Notes: generated from the sequence alone by a model not told the origin. A stretch of 64,000 nt of DNA from an uncultured Algibacter sp. (GCA_937958265.1 CALGNX010000011.1:112234-176233), one strand, 5' to 3'; positions 17,809 through 28,644 are shown, numbered from the stretch's first letter. Numbers and translations are program-made.

Positions 17809-20397
17809 TTATTTAATTTCTTTTACTGCATTATCAATTAGCGTACGTAGGTGTTGTTTATGCGCTTTTGAAGCCATATTTCCAGATGGAGTAGCCATAT
17901 TTCTAATAGCTTTTAAATTATATAAGGCCATAGATTTTGCATTGTTAGTAAATTTACTGTTAGATTTTCCTGTTAACATACTAATAAGCATGTTTGTATA
18001 TTCTAATTGTAAATTTTGTCTAAATGAGTTTACAGAACTATTGATGTCAGATTTAAAAATAGCGTGGTTTAAATCTGTCATAAAAATAGATAATGTATAG
18101 GTGTTTCCATAAAGTTCGGAATCTGTAATACGTTGCAATGTATTGGGATGTAAAATATGATTTAAAACATTTTTTTGATAGCTTAAGATTTGATTATGAA
18201 TTTTAGGGTCTTCAGGTGCCGATATAAAATTAAAGCCCCTACGCTGCATAGCTATGTAATTATATAAATCATTTGGTGCATTAAAGGCATTTGGGGCAAA
18301 AACATATTTTTTAAGCGCATTCATAGCTCTTTTTTGGTCTGCGAAGCTAACAGGTGTATACGGCTGTTTGGCACCTTGCTGCCCGGCCATAGCACGGTTA
18401 ACATATACACCTCCAATATATCTTGATATAATGTTGGCTGCACTAGATTTTTGGCCACTTAATACATAATAAACACGTCTCAGTTCTTGATAAGATTGTC
18501 CCTTTACGGTGAAATTTTCCTTTGCATCTTTCATTAAATCGTTGGATAATTCAATACGATCTATAGAATATCTAATAGCATCGTTAGATTGATCTCCAGT
18601 CATAACTCTCGGGTCTATAGATTTACCAGGAGCGCGCATATCATCAGCATCATTTCCGAAAATAAGATCTGGTCTGGTAGATTTATTTAGTAAATCTTGG
18701 TGTTCCTTTGTTGTTTTAAAAGGTGTGTAACCCGCTTCAACAGCCCAAATATCATAAGGTCCAACAGCAACATCGTCGTACTGCCCTTGTTTGGATCGGT
18801 CTCTTGTAATATTTAAAGTCGCATAGTCCATTACGGAAGCTGTTAAACATTTTCCTTTTATAAACTCAGGATTTGCCAATTGTTCTGGCGAAAATAATTG
18901 ACTTGCCTTCATGTTGTGGTTTAATCCTAAGGTATGCCCAACTTCATGCATAATTAAGGCTGTCATCGATTCCTTTTTAATACGTTCCATCTCTAAATCT
19001 GATGCACCTGTTGCGTTTGCAACGGCCGAAGCAAACATAATTTCCTTTTGCATAGTGTTTGCAAAAGCACAAGTTTTAGTGTTACTATGGTTTATGTTCG
19101 CGTTATTAAAAGGCTCGTCTACAGATGCTAGATTATACAATTTATCATAAAACACTCTGTTTGTAAAGTGAACAAACTCAAGCATAATATCTGCGCCTAA
19201 TATCTGCCCTGTTTTAGGGTTAACAAAACTTGGGCCATAGCCACCAAAAGGCGGTTGTGGTGAAGATGTCCATCGTAATACATTATATCTTAAATCACCA
19301 GCATCCCAATCCGCATCATCCGGTTGTATTTTAACTTGCATTGCATTTTTAAAACCTGCTTTTTCAAAAGCAACATTCCACTGTAATACACCGTTTTTTA
19401 TAGTTTCTCTCCATTCTAAAGGTGTCGAATTTTCAATCCACCAGGTTATAGGTTCCACAGGTTCAGAAATTGCAGCCTCCGGATTTTTCTTTACCAAGTG
19501 CCACCGGTGTACTAAATCTCTAAAAGGCGTTGATGATGTAGAAGTTTGATCATTAACTTGAGTTGTGAAGTATCCAACTCTAGGATCGTCCAAACGTATT
19601 TCATAATCATTTTTAGGCATTTCAATTAAACTATGAAATACTTTTATACTTACATTTCTACCGTCGGATATGGCATTGGATCCATTATTTAAAACAGCCG
19701 GAGAAGAGTAAACGTATTCAACTTGAATATTAGTGTTTTCAGGATAGTTTTTAATCGTTTTTATTTTGCTTTTGTTTTTATCTAGTTTTCCTAGTTTAAA
19801 AGCCGTAGGTGAAGTACCAGGTCTATTAACTGGTTTAATTTGTTTAAAGGTTTCTTGCAAAAACAGATTGTCTGCTTTAATAAGATAAATCCCTTTTTTT
19901 TCGTCTTGGGCTTCAATTTTCAAGCTTTGTAAAATGCCATTACTAATATTCGCATCTTTAGATTTGGAAAGCGGACTTTTAGGGTCAAAATAAAAAGATG
20001 TATTTTGTGTTACAAATTCTATTTTATTAAAATACTTTTCAATTTTAAACACTTTAGAGCCTCGGTAAGAACCTCTATTTATGCGTCCTGCATCCATAAC
20101 ACCATTGGCAATTTGAGCAAAATGAATATATTCTTTATGCAATTGCTCTTCTGTAATAACCATTTGCATAGCACCGGTAATGGTGTCTTGGTAAATAGTA
20201 AATAAACCCTCTATTTTATTGCTCGATTTGGTTAAATCTTCAATAGATTTTTCTTTTTTGGAAGGTTTGGCAACAATCTCTTTTTCTTCTTTCTTCTTTT
20301 TCTTCTTTCTTTGAGCTTCTATATTTTTTGGGAATAAAAACAAAATAGCAGCAAAAATTAGGCAGATATGCCTAAATCGTTTTCTTATCATTATCAT
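17809..20397 (-). CDS. Secreted zinc-dependent metalloprotease (DUF5117/DUF4953 family)
   Basis: An 862-residue exported protease. The N-terminus has a basic start and a hydrophobic stretch (HICLIFAAILFLFPKNIEA), then a Lys-rich linker. The DUF5117-type domain follows (about 80-280), and then the catalytic domain with HEVGHTLGLNHN, giving zinc ligands His484, His488 and His494 and catalytic Glu485, as in metzincins. SVMDYATLNITRDRS downstream resembles the Met-turn region. The C-terminal about 200 residues are helical. Bacteroidota encode several such enzymes, probably periplasmic or surface; the substrate is unknown. It has its own terminator and stands alone. Confidence 0.9.
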   Translation of the reverse strand: MIMIRKRFRHICLIFAAILFLFPKNIEAQRKKKKKKEEKEIVAKPSKKEKSIEDLTKSSNKIEGLFTIYQDTITGAMQMVITEEQLHKEYIHFAQIANGVMDAGRINRGSYRGSKVFKIEKYFNKIEFVTQNTSFYFDPKSPLSKSKDANISNGILQSLKIEAQDEKKGIYLIKADNLFLQETFKQIKPVNRPGTSPTAFKLGKLDKNKSKIKTIKNYPENTNIQVEYVYSSPAVLNNGSNAISDGRNVSIKVFHSLIEMPKNDYEIRLDDPRVGYFTTQVNDQTSTSSTPFRDLVHRWHLVKKNPEAAISEPVEPITWWIENSTPLEWRETIKNGVLQWNVAFEKAGFKNAMQVKIQPDDADWDAGDLRYNVLRWTSSPQPPFGGYGPSFVNPKTGQILGADIMLEFVHFTNRVFYDKLYNLASVDEPFNNANINHSNTKTCAFANTMQKEIMFASAVANATGASDLEMERIKKESMTALIMHEVGHTLGLNHNMKASQLFSPEQLANPEFIKGKCLTASVMDYATLNITRDRSKQGQYDDVAVGPYDIWAVEAGYTPFKTTKEHQDLLNKSTRPDLIFGNDADDMRAPGKSIDPRVMTGDQSNDAIRYSIDRIELSNDLMKDAKENFTVKGQSYQELRRVYYVLSGQKSSAANIISRYIGGVYVNRAMAGQQGAKQPYTPVSFADQKRAMNALKKYVFAPNAFNAPNDLYNYIAMQRRGFNFISAPEDPKIHNQILSYQKNVLNHILHPNTLQRITDSELYGNTYTLSIFMTDLNHAIFKSDINSSVNSFRQNLQLEYTNMLISMLTGKSNSKFTNNAKSMALYNLKAIRNMATPSGNMASKAHKQHLRTLIDNAVKEIK

Positions 20398-20537
20398 AAA
20401 GGTAAAATAATTATTGAGGGTATTAACCCTTGTTATTAAAATTAGTCGGTTAAAGGTAATTATAAATGAAAATTTTATTATCTAAATAAAAGTTAAAAAA
20501 TCTTTGGAGCATTATATTTTTTATTTCCTTAGCCAAT

Positions 20538-21281
20538 ATGATGCAAGACACGAAAATAGCAGTTTTAATTGATGGCGATAACATCCCCTCAAAGTACATT
20601 ACAGAGATGATGGAGGAGATTACTAAATACGGTACACCAACAATTAAAAGAATTTATGGCGACTGGACAAAACCTTATCTGAATAAATGGAAAAACGTTT
20701 TGTTGGAAAACGCTATAACTCCTATACAACAGTATGGCTATACAACGGGTAAAAACGCTACCGATTCTGCCATGATTATTGATGCTATGGATATTTTGTA
20801 CTCCGAAAAAGTTAATGGTTTTTGTCTCGTGTCCTCGGATAGTGACTTTACTAAACTCGCTACGCGCTTACGTGAAGCAGCTATGGTGGTTTATGGTATG
20901 GGAGAAAAAAAAACACCGAATCCTTTTATTGTCGCTTGCGATAAATTTATATACTTGGAAATTCTTGCCAGTGATGATGAAGACGATTTAGATGATAAGG
21001 GTAAAAAAGGTATAAAGGCAAAAAAAGCCAATTTATATAATATTACACCTAAAGTAATTAAGTTGCTTCAAAACTCTGTGGACGATGCTGCCGATGACGA
21101 TGGTTGGGCTTTTCTTGGAGATGTAGGTTCTTTAATAATAAAAAAACAGCCTAATTTTGATTCTCGAAATTTTGGCTTTGCAAAACTAACACCGCTTTTT
21201 AAATCACTCCCACAATTTAAAATGGAACAACGCGACCAAACCAATGGGCGTTTTAAGCTGATTTACGTGAAAAACAAGTAG
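20538..21281 (+). CDS. NYN-domain putative ribonuclease with C-terminal OST-HTH (LOTUS) domain
   Basis: A 247-residue cytoplasmic protein. The N-terminal NYN/PIN-like domain (1-150) carries the acidic metal site: Asp12 and Asp14 in LIDGDNIPS, Asp in ATDSAMIIDAMD, and Asp in SSDSDFTKLA. The C-terminal part (about 170-245) looks like an OST-HTH/LOTUS RNA-binding domain (FLGDVGSLIIKKQPNFDSRNFGFAKLTPLF). LabA/DUF88-type NYN proteins with this architecture are widespread and thought to cut or bind RNA; the target is unknown. Two ATGs stand in tandem at the start (20538 and 20541). No operon partner. Confidence 0.88.
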   Translation: MMQDTKIAVLIDGDNIPSKYITEMMEEITKYGTPTIKRIYGDWTKPYLNKWKNVLLENAITPIQQYGYTTGKNATDSAMIIDAMDILYSEKVNGFCLVSSDSDFTKLATRLREAAMVVYGMGEKKTPNPFIVACDKFIYLEILASDDEDDLDDKGKKGIKAKKANLYNITPKVIKLLQNSVDDAADDDGWAFLGDVGSLIIKKQPNFDSRNFGFAKLTPLFKSLPQFKMEQRDQTNGRFKLIYVKNK

Positions 21282-21372
21282 AAAGTGTGTGTTTTAAATC
21301 ATTTTTTAATAAAATACTATTAGGAAAATAAACGAAAGATACACGTAAAATTTATCAATAAATTGTGTTTTA

Positions 21373-22263
21373 CTATACAGCAGGCCTAATATCAACCTCA
21401 ACATTCATTTTATTTCTACCAGAGCTATATATAACCCCTTTTAGTGGTGGTACGTCGTAATAATCTCTACCGTAGGCTACAACAATGTGTTGGTTTTTTG
21501 GTATTTGATTGTTTGTTGGATCAAAATCTACCCAACCAAATGTTGGTATATAAAGTGAAAACCAAGCGTGAGAGGCATCTGTACCTATTAGTTTTTCTTT
21601 TCCAGGAGGCGGCAATGTTTCTATATAACCACTAACATACCTTGCAGGTAAGCCTACAGAACGAGCGCATGCAATAGCTATTTGAGCAAAGTCTTGACAA
21701 ACCCCTTTTTTATTTAAAATTACATCATGGATTGGTGTTGCCACATTTGTAACATTAGGATTAAATTCAAAATCATTAAAAATACGTTCCATCAATTCAT
21801 AGCAAGCTTCAAAAATAGAACGATTTGGTTTAAATGAAATTTCAGCGTAAGCTCTAATTTCCGGTGAAATATTTGCAATTAAAATAGATTCTAAAATAAA
21901 TTGTTTAACATCTATAATTTTTAGCCTTTCGGAATTTAAAGTTACTAAACTATCTATTAAATTAATATTTTTCCCTTTTTGAGATTGATAAATGTCTGGT
22001 AATAATTCGTGATTTCTTAGGATTTTACTTGAGGCAGTAACTTTTAATTTTTTGTGCTCTTTTTGAATTGAAAACCTTGTTACCGTATTCCCGAAAAAAT
22101 CAATTTTTTCTGAAAATTCACTAGGTGGTGGTTTTATTTTTAATTTATAATCAACTACGGTTTGCCCGAGCATATTCTTTGGCTTTATGGTAGCTATGTT
22201 ATGGCAGAATGTTACACCTACTTCATACTTATAACTTGTGGTATGTGATATTTGATATAGCAT
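21373..22263 (-). CDS. Transglutaminase-like cysteine protease/amidase (third gene of ATP-grasp cluster)
   Basis: A 296-residue protein of the COG1305 type. The N-terminal beta domain (about 1-85) opens YQISHTTSYKYEVGV, followed by the transglutaminase domain. The catalytic triad is visible as Cys189 (KKGVCQDFAQ), His232 (DASHAWFSLY) and Asp248 (WVDFDPTN). There is no signal peptide, so it is cytoplasmic. Its ATG is one base after the stop of the ATP-grasp/alpha-E gene, so the two are translationally coupled. Members of this cluster are predicted to cleave or transfer amide bonds on a peptide made by the ATP-grasp partner; the substrate has not been identified. Confidence 0.9.
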   Translation of the reverse strand: MLYQISHTTSYKYEVGVTFCHNIATIKPKNMLGQTVVDYKLKIKPPPSEFSEKIDFFGNTVTRFSIQKEHKKLKVTASSKILRNHELLPDIYQSQKGKNINLIDSLVTLNSERLKIIDVKQFILESILIANISPEIRAYAEISFKPNRSIFEACYELMERIFNDFEFNPNVTNVATPIHDVILNKKGVCQDFAQIAIACARSVGLPARYVSGYIETLPPPGKEKLIGTDASHAWFSLYIPTFGWVDFDPTNNQIPKNQHIVVAYGRDYYDVPPLKGVIYSSGRNKMNVEVDIRPAV

Positions 22264-22264
22264 A

Positions 22265-24826
22265 TTATAACAATGGAAAGTTTTGGTTTGTTAATTGGTT
22301 TTGTGTGTATGAATGATTAAAATACGTATTAGAAATCTCCATAATTGTTTGGTGTAATAAATCACTTATTTCAGCTAAAGCATCATCGAGGTTTTGGCGA
22401 ACTAGCGCATTGTCGTTTAGTTTTAATAAACTATCAACATTAAGCGTATTCATTTTAGTATGTGCTTTTAATATTTTTTCTTTACAAGCCGCAATTGTGT
22501 TTATACCCTCGGAATAAGGCATTCTATTAACATCCTTTTCAATACGTTTTATTTGGTATGCTAAAGATTTTGTGTACTCAGTATCTAATATAATAAGTTT
22601 AATTACATTCTCTACACTAAGGAAAGAGCGGTAGCTGTACCTATAAATATTTAAACTTTCATTACTATTTAATAATGATTCTAATATTTCATATTGTACC
22701 TGCTCTTCATAATTAAAAACGAGTGTGGCCCGACATTTTTCAACATGCATCATTGCTTTTTCGGTTTGTAAACCAATAAAATAAAGAAGCAGCCCTTGGT
22801 TTACTAAAATGCTTTCTTCAATTAATGCCATAAACGCAATTAGTCGTGTAATAAAACGGTCTAAAAACTTAGTTAGTTCGCCTGCCGATAAATCATCACT
22901 TGCTTTAAGTTTTACCCACTGTTTTTTTATACTATCAAAAACACGCCACATATCTTTAGACCATAAGCTACGTAATGAGTAATAAGCATTGTTAAAGCTA
23001 TTCATTGTTTGTGCTAAGCTACCGGATCGATTATCATCTAAAATTAATGATAGGATTTCTTTTAGAGGATTTTTTAAACGCTCTTTAGAACCCTCACCTA
23101 CAAAACCAGGAAATGTTGATGTTATATTTGTAATAGATTGGTAAAGAATTGTTAAGCTATCGAATTCCGATTGACGTGTATTAAATTGCTCTTCACTCAT
23201 CCTATTAAGAACAACCCTTAAATATCTTGCGGTAACTAAAGCCCTACCTAAATAGCGACCAGACCAAAATAAATTTTCGGCTACGTTACTAGATAGATCA
23301 TTAATATCTGAAATTTGATTATTTGATGTTGAATCCCAAGCATAATTACGAAGTGGTTTTTGGTTTTGGTTTGAAACGATCCAGAAATCTTTACTGATAC
23401 CGCCACGTTGATTGGATATAAATAAATTTTCGCGTTCCGCAGCAACGCGAACTAAACCGCCAGGCATAACACTATAACTGTTTTTATTAGCAATGGCAAA
23501 AGTTCGACATAACACTTTTCTAGGCTCTAGGTTATCATTTACGAAATTTGGAGCTGTAGAAAATGATATTTTTTCTTGTGCAACAAAAAGATATGGCGCT
23601 AAGGCTATTTCTGTTTTTAATTGTGTTAAAGTATTATCATCTAGAAATTCACAGAAAAAAATATTTTCTCTGCTTGAACGGTCTATGCGTTTTACTACTA
23701 AATTTTTAAGATTCTTAAAAACAAAGTCCATCTCTTTTTTTTGTCCGCACCACCAAGAGGCTATTTGGGGTAGTATTAAATCTTCTTTAAAGAAGTGTTG
23801 GCAAATGGCATTCATAAACGGAATAAGACCACCGTTCTCTAAAATACCACTCCCTATAGGGTTTACAATTGCAACCTGTTGTTCTCTTACTACCTCTAAA
23901 AGTCCTGCTACGCCTAAATAAGAATCTTCTTTTAATTCTAGAGGATCCATATACACATCATCTATTCGCCTTAAAACAACATCTATTTGTTTTAGCTTTT
24001 TAAGAGTTTTAAGCCATAATTTTCCATTTCGAACCACTAAATCGCTTCCTGTAACTAGGGGGTAGCCTAAAAAAGATGCTAAATAAGCATGCTCAAAATA
24101 AGTTTCGTTATGTGGTCCTGGAGTTAAAATTACAATGTTAGGATTGCTTTTATTTTGCGGTGCAGCATCAAAAAGCATTTGTTTTAAATGATTAAAAAAG
24201 TCTAGAGGCTGTTTTATATTTATACCCTCGGAAATATTTGGTAGCACGCGGTTAAGTGCGTGCCTGTTTTCCAAAGCATACCCCATTCCAGATGGTGCTT
24301 GAGTACGATCGTTTACTAACCAAATACGGCCATCGGATCCGCGTGCTAAATCTGCCGAATAGATTTGTAAATTTTTAGAGGTCTTATATTGAATCTGATC
24401 ACATTGTCTTAAAAAACCGCGATGAGCAAAAACAACTTCTTGCGGGATAATACCATTTTTAAAAAGTTCGCGCTCGCCATAAATGTCTTTTAAAACTAGG
24501 TTTAATAGTTCAGCACGTTGCTTCAAACCTTTCTCTACGGTTAATTCCCACTCAGATTCATGAATAATAAAAGGTACTATATTTAAATCCCATGCGCGAT
24601 GTAATCCATTTGGGTCGTTATATACGTTGTAGGTTACACCATTTTCTTCCATGAGCCAATTTAGCTCTTCTTGTTTTTCCTTAAGGTTTTTGTAACCAAT
24701 TTTAGAGAAATTATTAAGTAACGTTTTCCATTTGGGATTTATGGACATGTCTGGTCTTAAAACTTCGTCAAACTCTTTAAATTCAGAAAAATAATTTTGA
24801 AAATCTGTTTTTGCTTTATTGGTCAT
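22265..24826 (-). CDS. Circularly permuted ATP-grasp / alpha-E domain fusion
   Basis: An 853-residue fusion of two proteins that are often separate (COG2308 and COG2307). Residues about 20-500 form the circularly permuted type-2 ATP-grasp domain: RPDMSINPKW near 25, the ATP-site motif DRTQAPSGMGYALENR near 173, GSGILENGG near 325 and MPGGLVRVA near 454. The alpha-E helical domain starts at about 512 with SSNVAENLFWSGRYLGRA and runs to the end. ATP-grasp enzymes of this type are predicted amidoligases joining an amine to a carboxylate, and alpha-E may hold the substrate. It is cytoplasmic. It is flanked by two transglutaminase genes on the same strand. Confidence 0.92.
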   Translation of the reverse strand: MTNKAKTDFQNYFSEFKEFDEVLRPDMSINPKWKTLLNNFSKIGYKNLKEKQEELNWLMEENGVTYNVYNDPNGLHRAWDLNIVPFIIHESEWELTVEKGLKQRAELLNLVLKDIYGERELFKNGIIPQEVVFAHRGFLRQCDQIQYKTSKNLQIYSADLARGSDGRIWLVNDRTQAPSGMGYALENRHALNRVLPNISEGINIKQPLDFFNHLKQMLFDAAPQNKSNPNIVILTPGPHNETYFEHAYLASFLGYPLVTGSDLVVRNGKLWLKTLKKLKQIDVVLRRIDDVYMDPLELKEDSYLGVAGLLEVVREQQVAIVNPIGSGILENGGLIPFMNAICQHFFKEDLILPQIASWWCGQKKEMDFVFKNLKNLVVKRIDRSSRENIFFCEFLDDNTLTQLKTEIALAPYLFVAQEKISFSTAPNFVNDNLEPRKVLCRTFAIANKNSYSVMPGGLVRVAAERENLFISNQRGGISKDFWIVSNQNQKPLRNYAWDSTSNNQISDINDLSSNVAENLFWSGRYLGRALVTARYLRVVLNRMSEEQFNTRQSEFDSLTILYQSITNITSTFPGFVGEGSKERLKNPLKEILSLILDDNRSGSLAQTMNSFNNAYYSLRSLWSKDMWRVFDSIKKQWVKLKASDDLSAGELTKFLDRFITRLIAFMALIEESILVNQGLLLYFIGLQTEKAMMHVEKCRATLVFNYEEQVQYEILESLLNSNESLNIYRYSYRSFLSVENVIKLIILDTEYTKSLAYQIKRIEKDVNRMPYSEGINTIAACKEKILKAHTKMNTLNVDSLLKLNDNALVRQNLDDALAEISDLLHQTIMEISNTYFNHSYTQNQLTNQNFPLL

Positions 24827-25018
24827 TTATCATGTTCTAGAAACAACAAAATTAGTATAAAATATTATCTAATTATATTGGAATTACTTTAGTTTTCTTT
24901 CTGTGTTATGTTGAAAAACTTCAATTTAGATCAACTCGTTATTTTTATCATGTAAACATAAAACTTAATTTTAGTAAAGATTAGTATATAAAATAACGAA
25001 AAAAAGCAATAATAAAAG

Positions 25019-25040
25019 CCTCCCGATTCATCGGGAGCGA
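25019..25040 (-). terminator. Terminator after the transglutaminase-DUF2126 gene
   Basis: CTCCCGAT and ATCGGGAG form a perfect 8-base stem with a two-base loop (about 25021-25038). Read leftward it is followed by GCTTTTATTATTGCTTTTTTT. It lies about 20 bases beyond the stop at 25060, so the large first gene may end partly here, before the ATP-grasp gene. Confidence 0.65.
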
Positions 25041-25059
25041 TTACAGTTAAGGTTATTAA

Positions 25060-28000
25060 TTATTTCTTTCTTAAATCTAAAGTATAAGGGAATTCAAAAT
25101 TTATTGGCAGCTCTTTATAGCTAAACTTTTTAGATCTCTCTTGTTTTTTTACATTGCTAGAACCTTCACTTTCTTGTATGATGGTTTCTTTTTCAATAAT
25201 ATCACCTTGTGTGTGGCCAAACTCCCAGAATCTATTAATTCTTCTAGACTCTGCTTCGTTACTATTAATGGGGTAACTGTCGTAAGATCGGCCTCCTGGG
25301 TGTGCTACATAATAGGTGCAACCACCAATAGATCTTTTATTCCAAGTATCTACAATATCAAAAACTAGAGGTGTGTCAACATCAATAGTAGGGTGTAGGG
25401 ATGAGTGTGGGTTCCATGCTTTATAACGTATTCCTGCAACGTACTCCTCTTTTATGCCTGTGCTATTTAGTTGTACCTTAACACCGTTGCACGTTAAAAC
25501 AAAACGATTTTCGTTAAAATGGGCGACTTTTACTTGAATGCGCTCCACAGAAGAATCTACATAGCGTGCAGTACCACCACCTGTCATTTCTTCACCTAAA
25601 ACATTCCAAGGTTCAATTGCAGCCCGAAGCTCTAAATGAATATTGTTAATTTCAACCATACCATGCAGAGGAAATCTAAATTCGAAAAATGGATTAAACC
25701 AATCTTCTTCAAATTTATATCCTGCTCGGTTAAGTTGTTCTACAATATCTTTAATATCTTCTCTTACGTAATGCTCAATTAAAAATTTATCGTGTAGTTC
25801 AGTTCCCCAGCGTACTAAATCGTGCTCGTAAGGTTTGTTCCAAAACCAAGCAACTAGCGTACGTACTAAAAGATTTTGCATTAAACTCATTTGTGGGTGT
25901 GGTGGCATATCAAAAGCACGAAGCTCTAAGATACCCAATCGTCCTGACGATGAATCTGGTGAGTAGAGTTTATCTATACAGAACTCGGCACGGTGTGTGT
26001 TTCCTGTTAAATCTGTTAATAAATGTCGAAATAATCTATCTGTTAACCAAAATGGGACTTCACCATCTTTAGGTATTTGACTAAACGCAATCTCTAATTC
26101 ATATAGATTTTCCATACGAGCTTCGTCAATTCTTGGTGCCTGACTTGTAGCACCAATAAATGCTCCAGAAAACAAATATGAAAGCCCTGGGTGGTGTTGC
26201 CAGAACGTTAATAAACTACGTAATAGGCTGGGTTTACGTAGTAATGGGCTATCTGCAGGAGTAGCACCACCTAGGGTAACATGGTTACCACCACCTGTTC
26301 CTGTGTGTTTGCCGTCTAGCATAAATTTTTCTGTGCCTAAACGCGATTTTTTGGCATTTTCATAAAGTGTTAGTGTGTTATTAACAAGCTCTTTCCAATT
26401 TTTAGCAGGATGTACATTAATTTCAATAACGCCAGGATCTGGTGTTATTTTCATAGATTCTAAACGGTGGTCTTTTGGAGGATCGTAACCTTCTAAAATT
26501 ACAGGGATATCTAGTTTTTTAGCAGTAGCTTCAATAGAGGCCATTAAGTCTAAAAATATCTCTGCAGAGTCCATTGGAGGTAAAAATAAATACAATAGGC
26601 CGTCTCTTATTTCTGCGCAAAGTGCGGTTCTAATAAAGTATTTATGGTTTTCTTTAACACCATTTTCTTCAACATTGTAAAAACGATCTGCAGCTGTTTT
26701 TTTAAAACTAGGTAGTCTGCCTTTAATTGAAAAATTATCAGGATGAAACTGCGGGAATTCTCCCTGTTCAGGCTTTCTAATTAAAGAATCTAGGGGTAGG
26801 CGCAAACCTATGGGGGAATTTCCTGGTATTAAAAACAAGTGGTTTCTTCTAAATGTCCAATGGCTAGTGTACCATGTTCCCGTGGTATTGTTTAAGGGTA
26901 ATACGTAACCAACAGCTTTAGATTTTCCGTCTTGTAAAATTTCTTTTAATTTATTTTTAACTAGTAAGGCGCCATCATCTTTGGTAGGGTCTACATCTAC
27001 AGGTAGTTTACCTTCTTCCCAAATGAAATAAAAGGCGTCTTCGTAAGTGGGGATTATGGTTTTGTTAGTAATTCCCAGATGTTTCGATAATGTTTCTAGA
27101 AAAAGAATATCTGCATTATGTGCAACTATTGGGTTGTTTGAAAATAGAGATAATAATTTTTTATTATTCCAAATATTTCTGCCGTCTTTTCTCCAACATA
27201 ATTCAATAGACCAACGTGGTAAAGGTTCTCCAGGATACCATTTTCCTTGTGCTTGATGTAGGATACCTCCTTTTGAAAACTCGTCGTACAATCTGGCCGA
27301 AAGGTTTTTTGCTAATGCTCTTTTGTGTGGGCCATCTGCGTCTGTGTTCCATTCTGGCGATTCCATATCATCAATAGAAACAAAAGTAGGCTCGCCACCC
27401 ATTGTAAGTCTTACATCGCCTTTTTCTAATTGTTTCTCTACTTTATAACCTAATTTATGAATGGCGTTCCATTGCTCTTCTGTGTATGGTTTAGTAACTC
27501 TAGGCGATTCGAAAATACGTTTAACCGAGTTTTCAAATTCAAACTCTGTTTCGCAAATATCCGACATGCCGGTAACTGGTGCTGCACTTTCAAAAGTAGG
27601 GGTGCAGGCTAGGGGTATATGGCCTTCACTTGCTAATAAGCCTGATGTAGCATCAAAGCCAATCCATCCTGCACCAGGTAAGTAAACCTCTGCCCAAGCG
27701 TGTAAATCTGTAAAATCCTCTTCTGGCCCAGATGGTCCATCTAATGATTTTTCGTCAGACTTTAATTGCACTAAATAACCAGAAACAAAACGCGCCCCGA
27801 AACCTAAATGACGCAAAGTTTGTACAAATAACCAAGCATAATCTCTACAGGATCCACTTTTTTGTTCAAGCGTTTCCTCGCAACTTTGTACACCAGGATC
27901 CATTCTTATATTATACCTTAAGTATTCATATATTCTTTGATTAATATCAATTAAAAAATATATGGTTTTTCTAGGTGTGTAATCTAAAGTTTTAATAAAG

Positions 28001-28386
28001 TTTTTTAATAAATCGCCGCTATCTGTAATTTCTAGATAAGGTAATAATTCTTTTTTTGTTTCCTCAGTATACGTGAACGGGTATTCTTCGGCGTATTTTT
28101 CAACAAAAAAATCGAAAGGGTTTATCGTTTTTAAGTCTGCAATAATCTCAACTTCAATCGATAATTCTGTTGTTTTTTCGGGAAATATTAAACGCGCCAT
28201 ATAATTTCCAAAGGGATCTTGTTGCCAATTAAAAAATTGGTTTTTAGGTTTTATTTTTATCGAATAAGCCTCTATTGGAGTTCTGCTATGTGGTGCAGGT
28301 CTTAGCCTAAATATATGGGGAGATAAGGAAACAGGTCTGTCGTATTTGTATTTTGTTTTATGAGAAATTACAATTTTAAGAGCCAT
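25060..28386 (-). CDS. Transglutaminase-DUF2126 fusion protein (first gene of ATP-grasp cluster)
   Basis: A 1108-residue cytoplasmic protein. Residues 1-290 are a transglutaminase module (YKYDRPVSLSPHIFRLRPAP at the start) with the catalytic triad Cys180 (KSGSCRDYAW), His229 (DLHAWAEVY) and Asp245 (WIGFDATSG). From about 310 to the end is the DUF2126 (COG4196) domain, with LTMGGEPTFVSIDD, HTGTGGGNHVTLGG, ELRAFDMPPHPQM, and GGCTYYVAHPGGRSYDSYP. DUF2126 has been linked by published domain analysis to glutamine-synthetase-like or amidoligase systems; its activity is not known to me. It is the first gene of the leftward cluster, 285 bases from a divergent hybrid kinase. Its length is normal for the fused form. 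Confidence 0.92.
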   Translation of the reverse strand: MALKIVISHKTKYKYDRPVSLSPHIFRLRPAPHSRTPIEAYSIKIKPKNQFFNWQQDPFGNYMARLIFPEKTTELSIEVEIIADLKTINPFDFFVEKYAEEYPFTYTEETKKELLPYLEITDSGDLLKNFIKTLDYTPRKTIYFLIDINQRIYEYLRYNIRMDPGVQSCEETLEQKSGSCRDYAWLFVQTLRHLGFGARFVSGYLVQLKSDEKSLDGPSGPEEDFTDLHAWAEVYLPGAGWIGFDATSGLLASEGHIPLACTPTFESAAPVTGMSDICETEFEFENSVKRIFESPRVTKPYTEEQWNAIHKLGYKVEKQLEKGDVRLTMGGEPTFVSIDDMESPEWNTDADGPHKRALAKNLSARLYDEFSKGGILHQAQGKWYPGEPLPRWSIELCWRKDGRNIWNNKKLLSLFSNNPIVAHNADILFLETLSKHLGITNKTIIPTYEDAFYFIWEEGKLPVDVDPTKDDGALLVKNKLKEILQDGKSKAVGYVLPLNNTTGTWYTSHWTFRRNHLFLIPGNSPIGLRLPLDSLIRKPEQGEFPQFHPDNFSIKGRLPSFKKTAADRFYNVEENGVKENHKYFIRTALCAEIRDGLLYLFLPPMDSAEIFLDLMASIEATAKKLDIPVILEGYDPPKDHRLESMKITPDPGVIEINVHPAKNWKELVNNTLTLYENAKKSRLGTEKFMLDGKHTGTGGGNHVTLGGATPADSPLLRKPSLLRSLLTFWQHHPGLSYLFSGAFIGATSQAPRIDEARMENLYELEIAFSQIPKDGEVPFWLTDRLFRHLLTDLTGNTHRAEFCIDKLYSPDSSSGRLGILELRAFDMPPHPQMSLMQNLLVRTLVAWFWNKPYEHDLVRWGTELHDKFLIEHYVREDIKDIVEQLNRAGYKFEEDWFNPFFEFRFPLHGMVEINNIHLELRAAIEPWNVLGEEMTGGGTARYVDSSVERIQVKVAHFNENRFVLTCNGVKVQLNSTGIKEEYVAGIRYKAWNPHSSLHPTIDVDTPLVFDIVDTWNKRSIGGCTYYVAHPGGRSYDSYPINSNEAESRRINRFWEFGHTQGDIIEKETIIQESEGSSNVKKQERSKKFSYKELPINFEFPYTLDLRKK

Positions 28387-28644
28387 ACTTTTTTCTTTAG
28401 TTTAGGTTTTCCAAGTTAATAGTTTTAAGTTTAGTACAATTATAAATAATCTTAGAAGTTTTGGCTCTAAATTATCATTGCAATAATTTTATTTGACTTT
28501 AGCTTAAAAAGCCTTAAAATATTTTTCTTTTAAGGAAATCCTGCTTTATTAATGTTTTGTTTATTTACAAGAAATATAAAAAAAGGTATTTCTTATAAAA
28601 ATGAAATTAATTACCTTAGGTTTCTATTAATGTTTTATTATAAT

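Noticed and set aside
23493..23921. 142-residue plus-strand frame inside the ATP-grasp/alpha-E gene
   Set aside because: Overlaps a conserved catalytic gene and has no recognisable motif.
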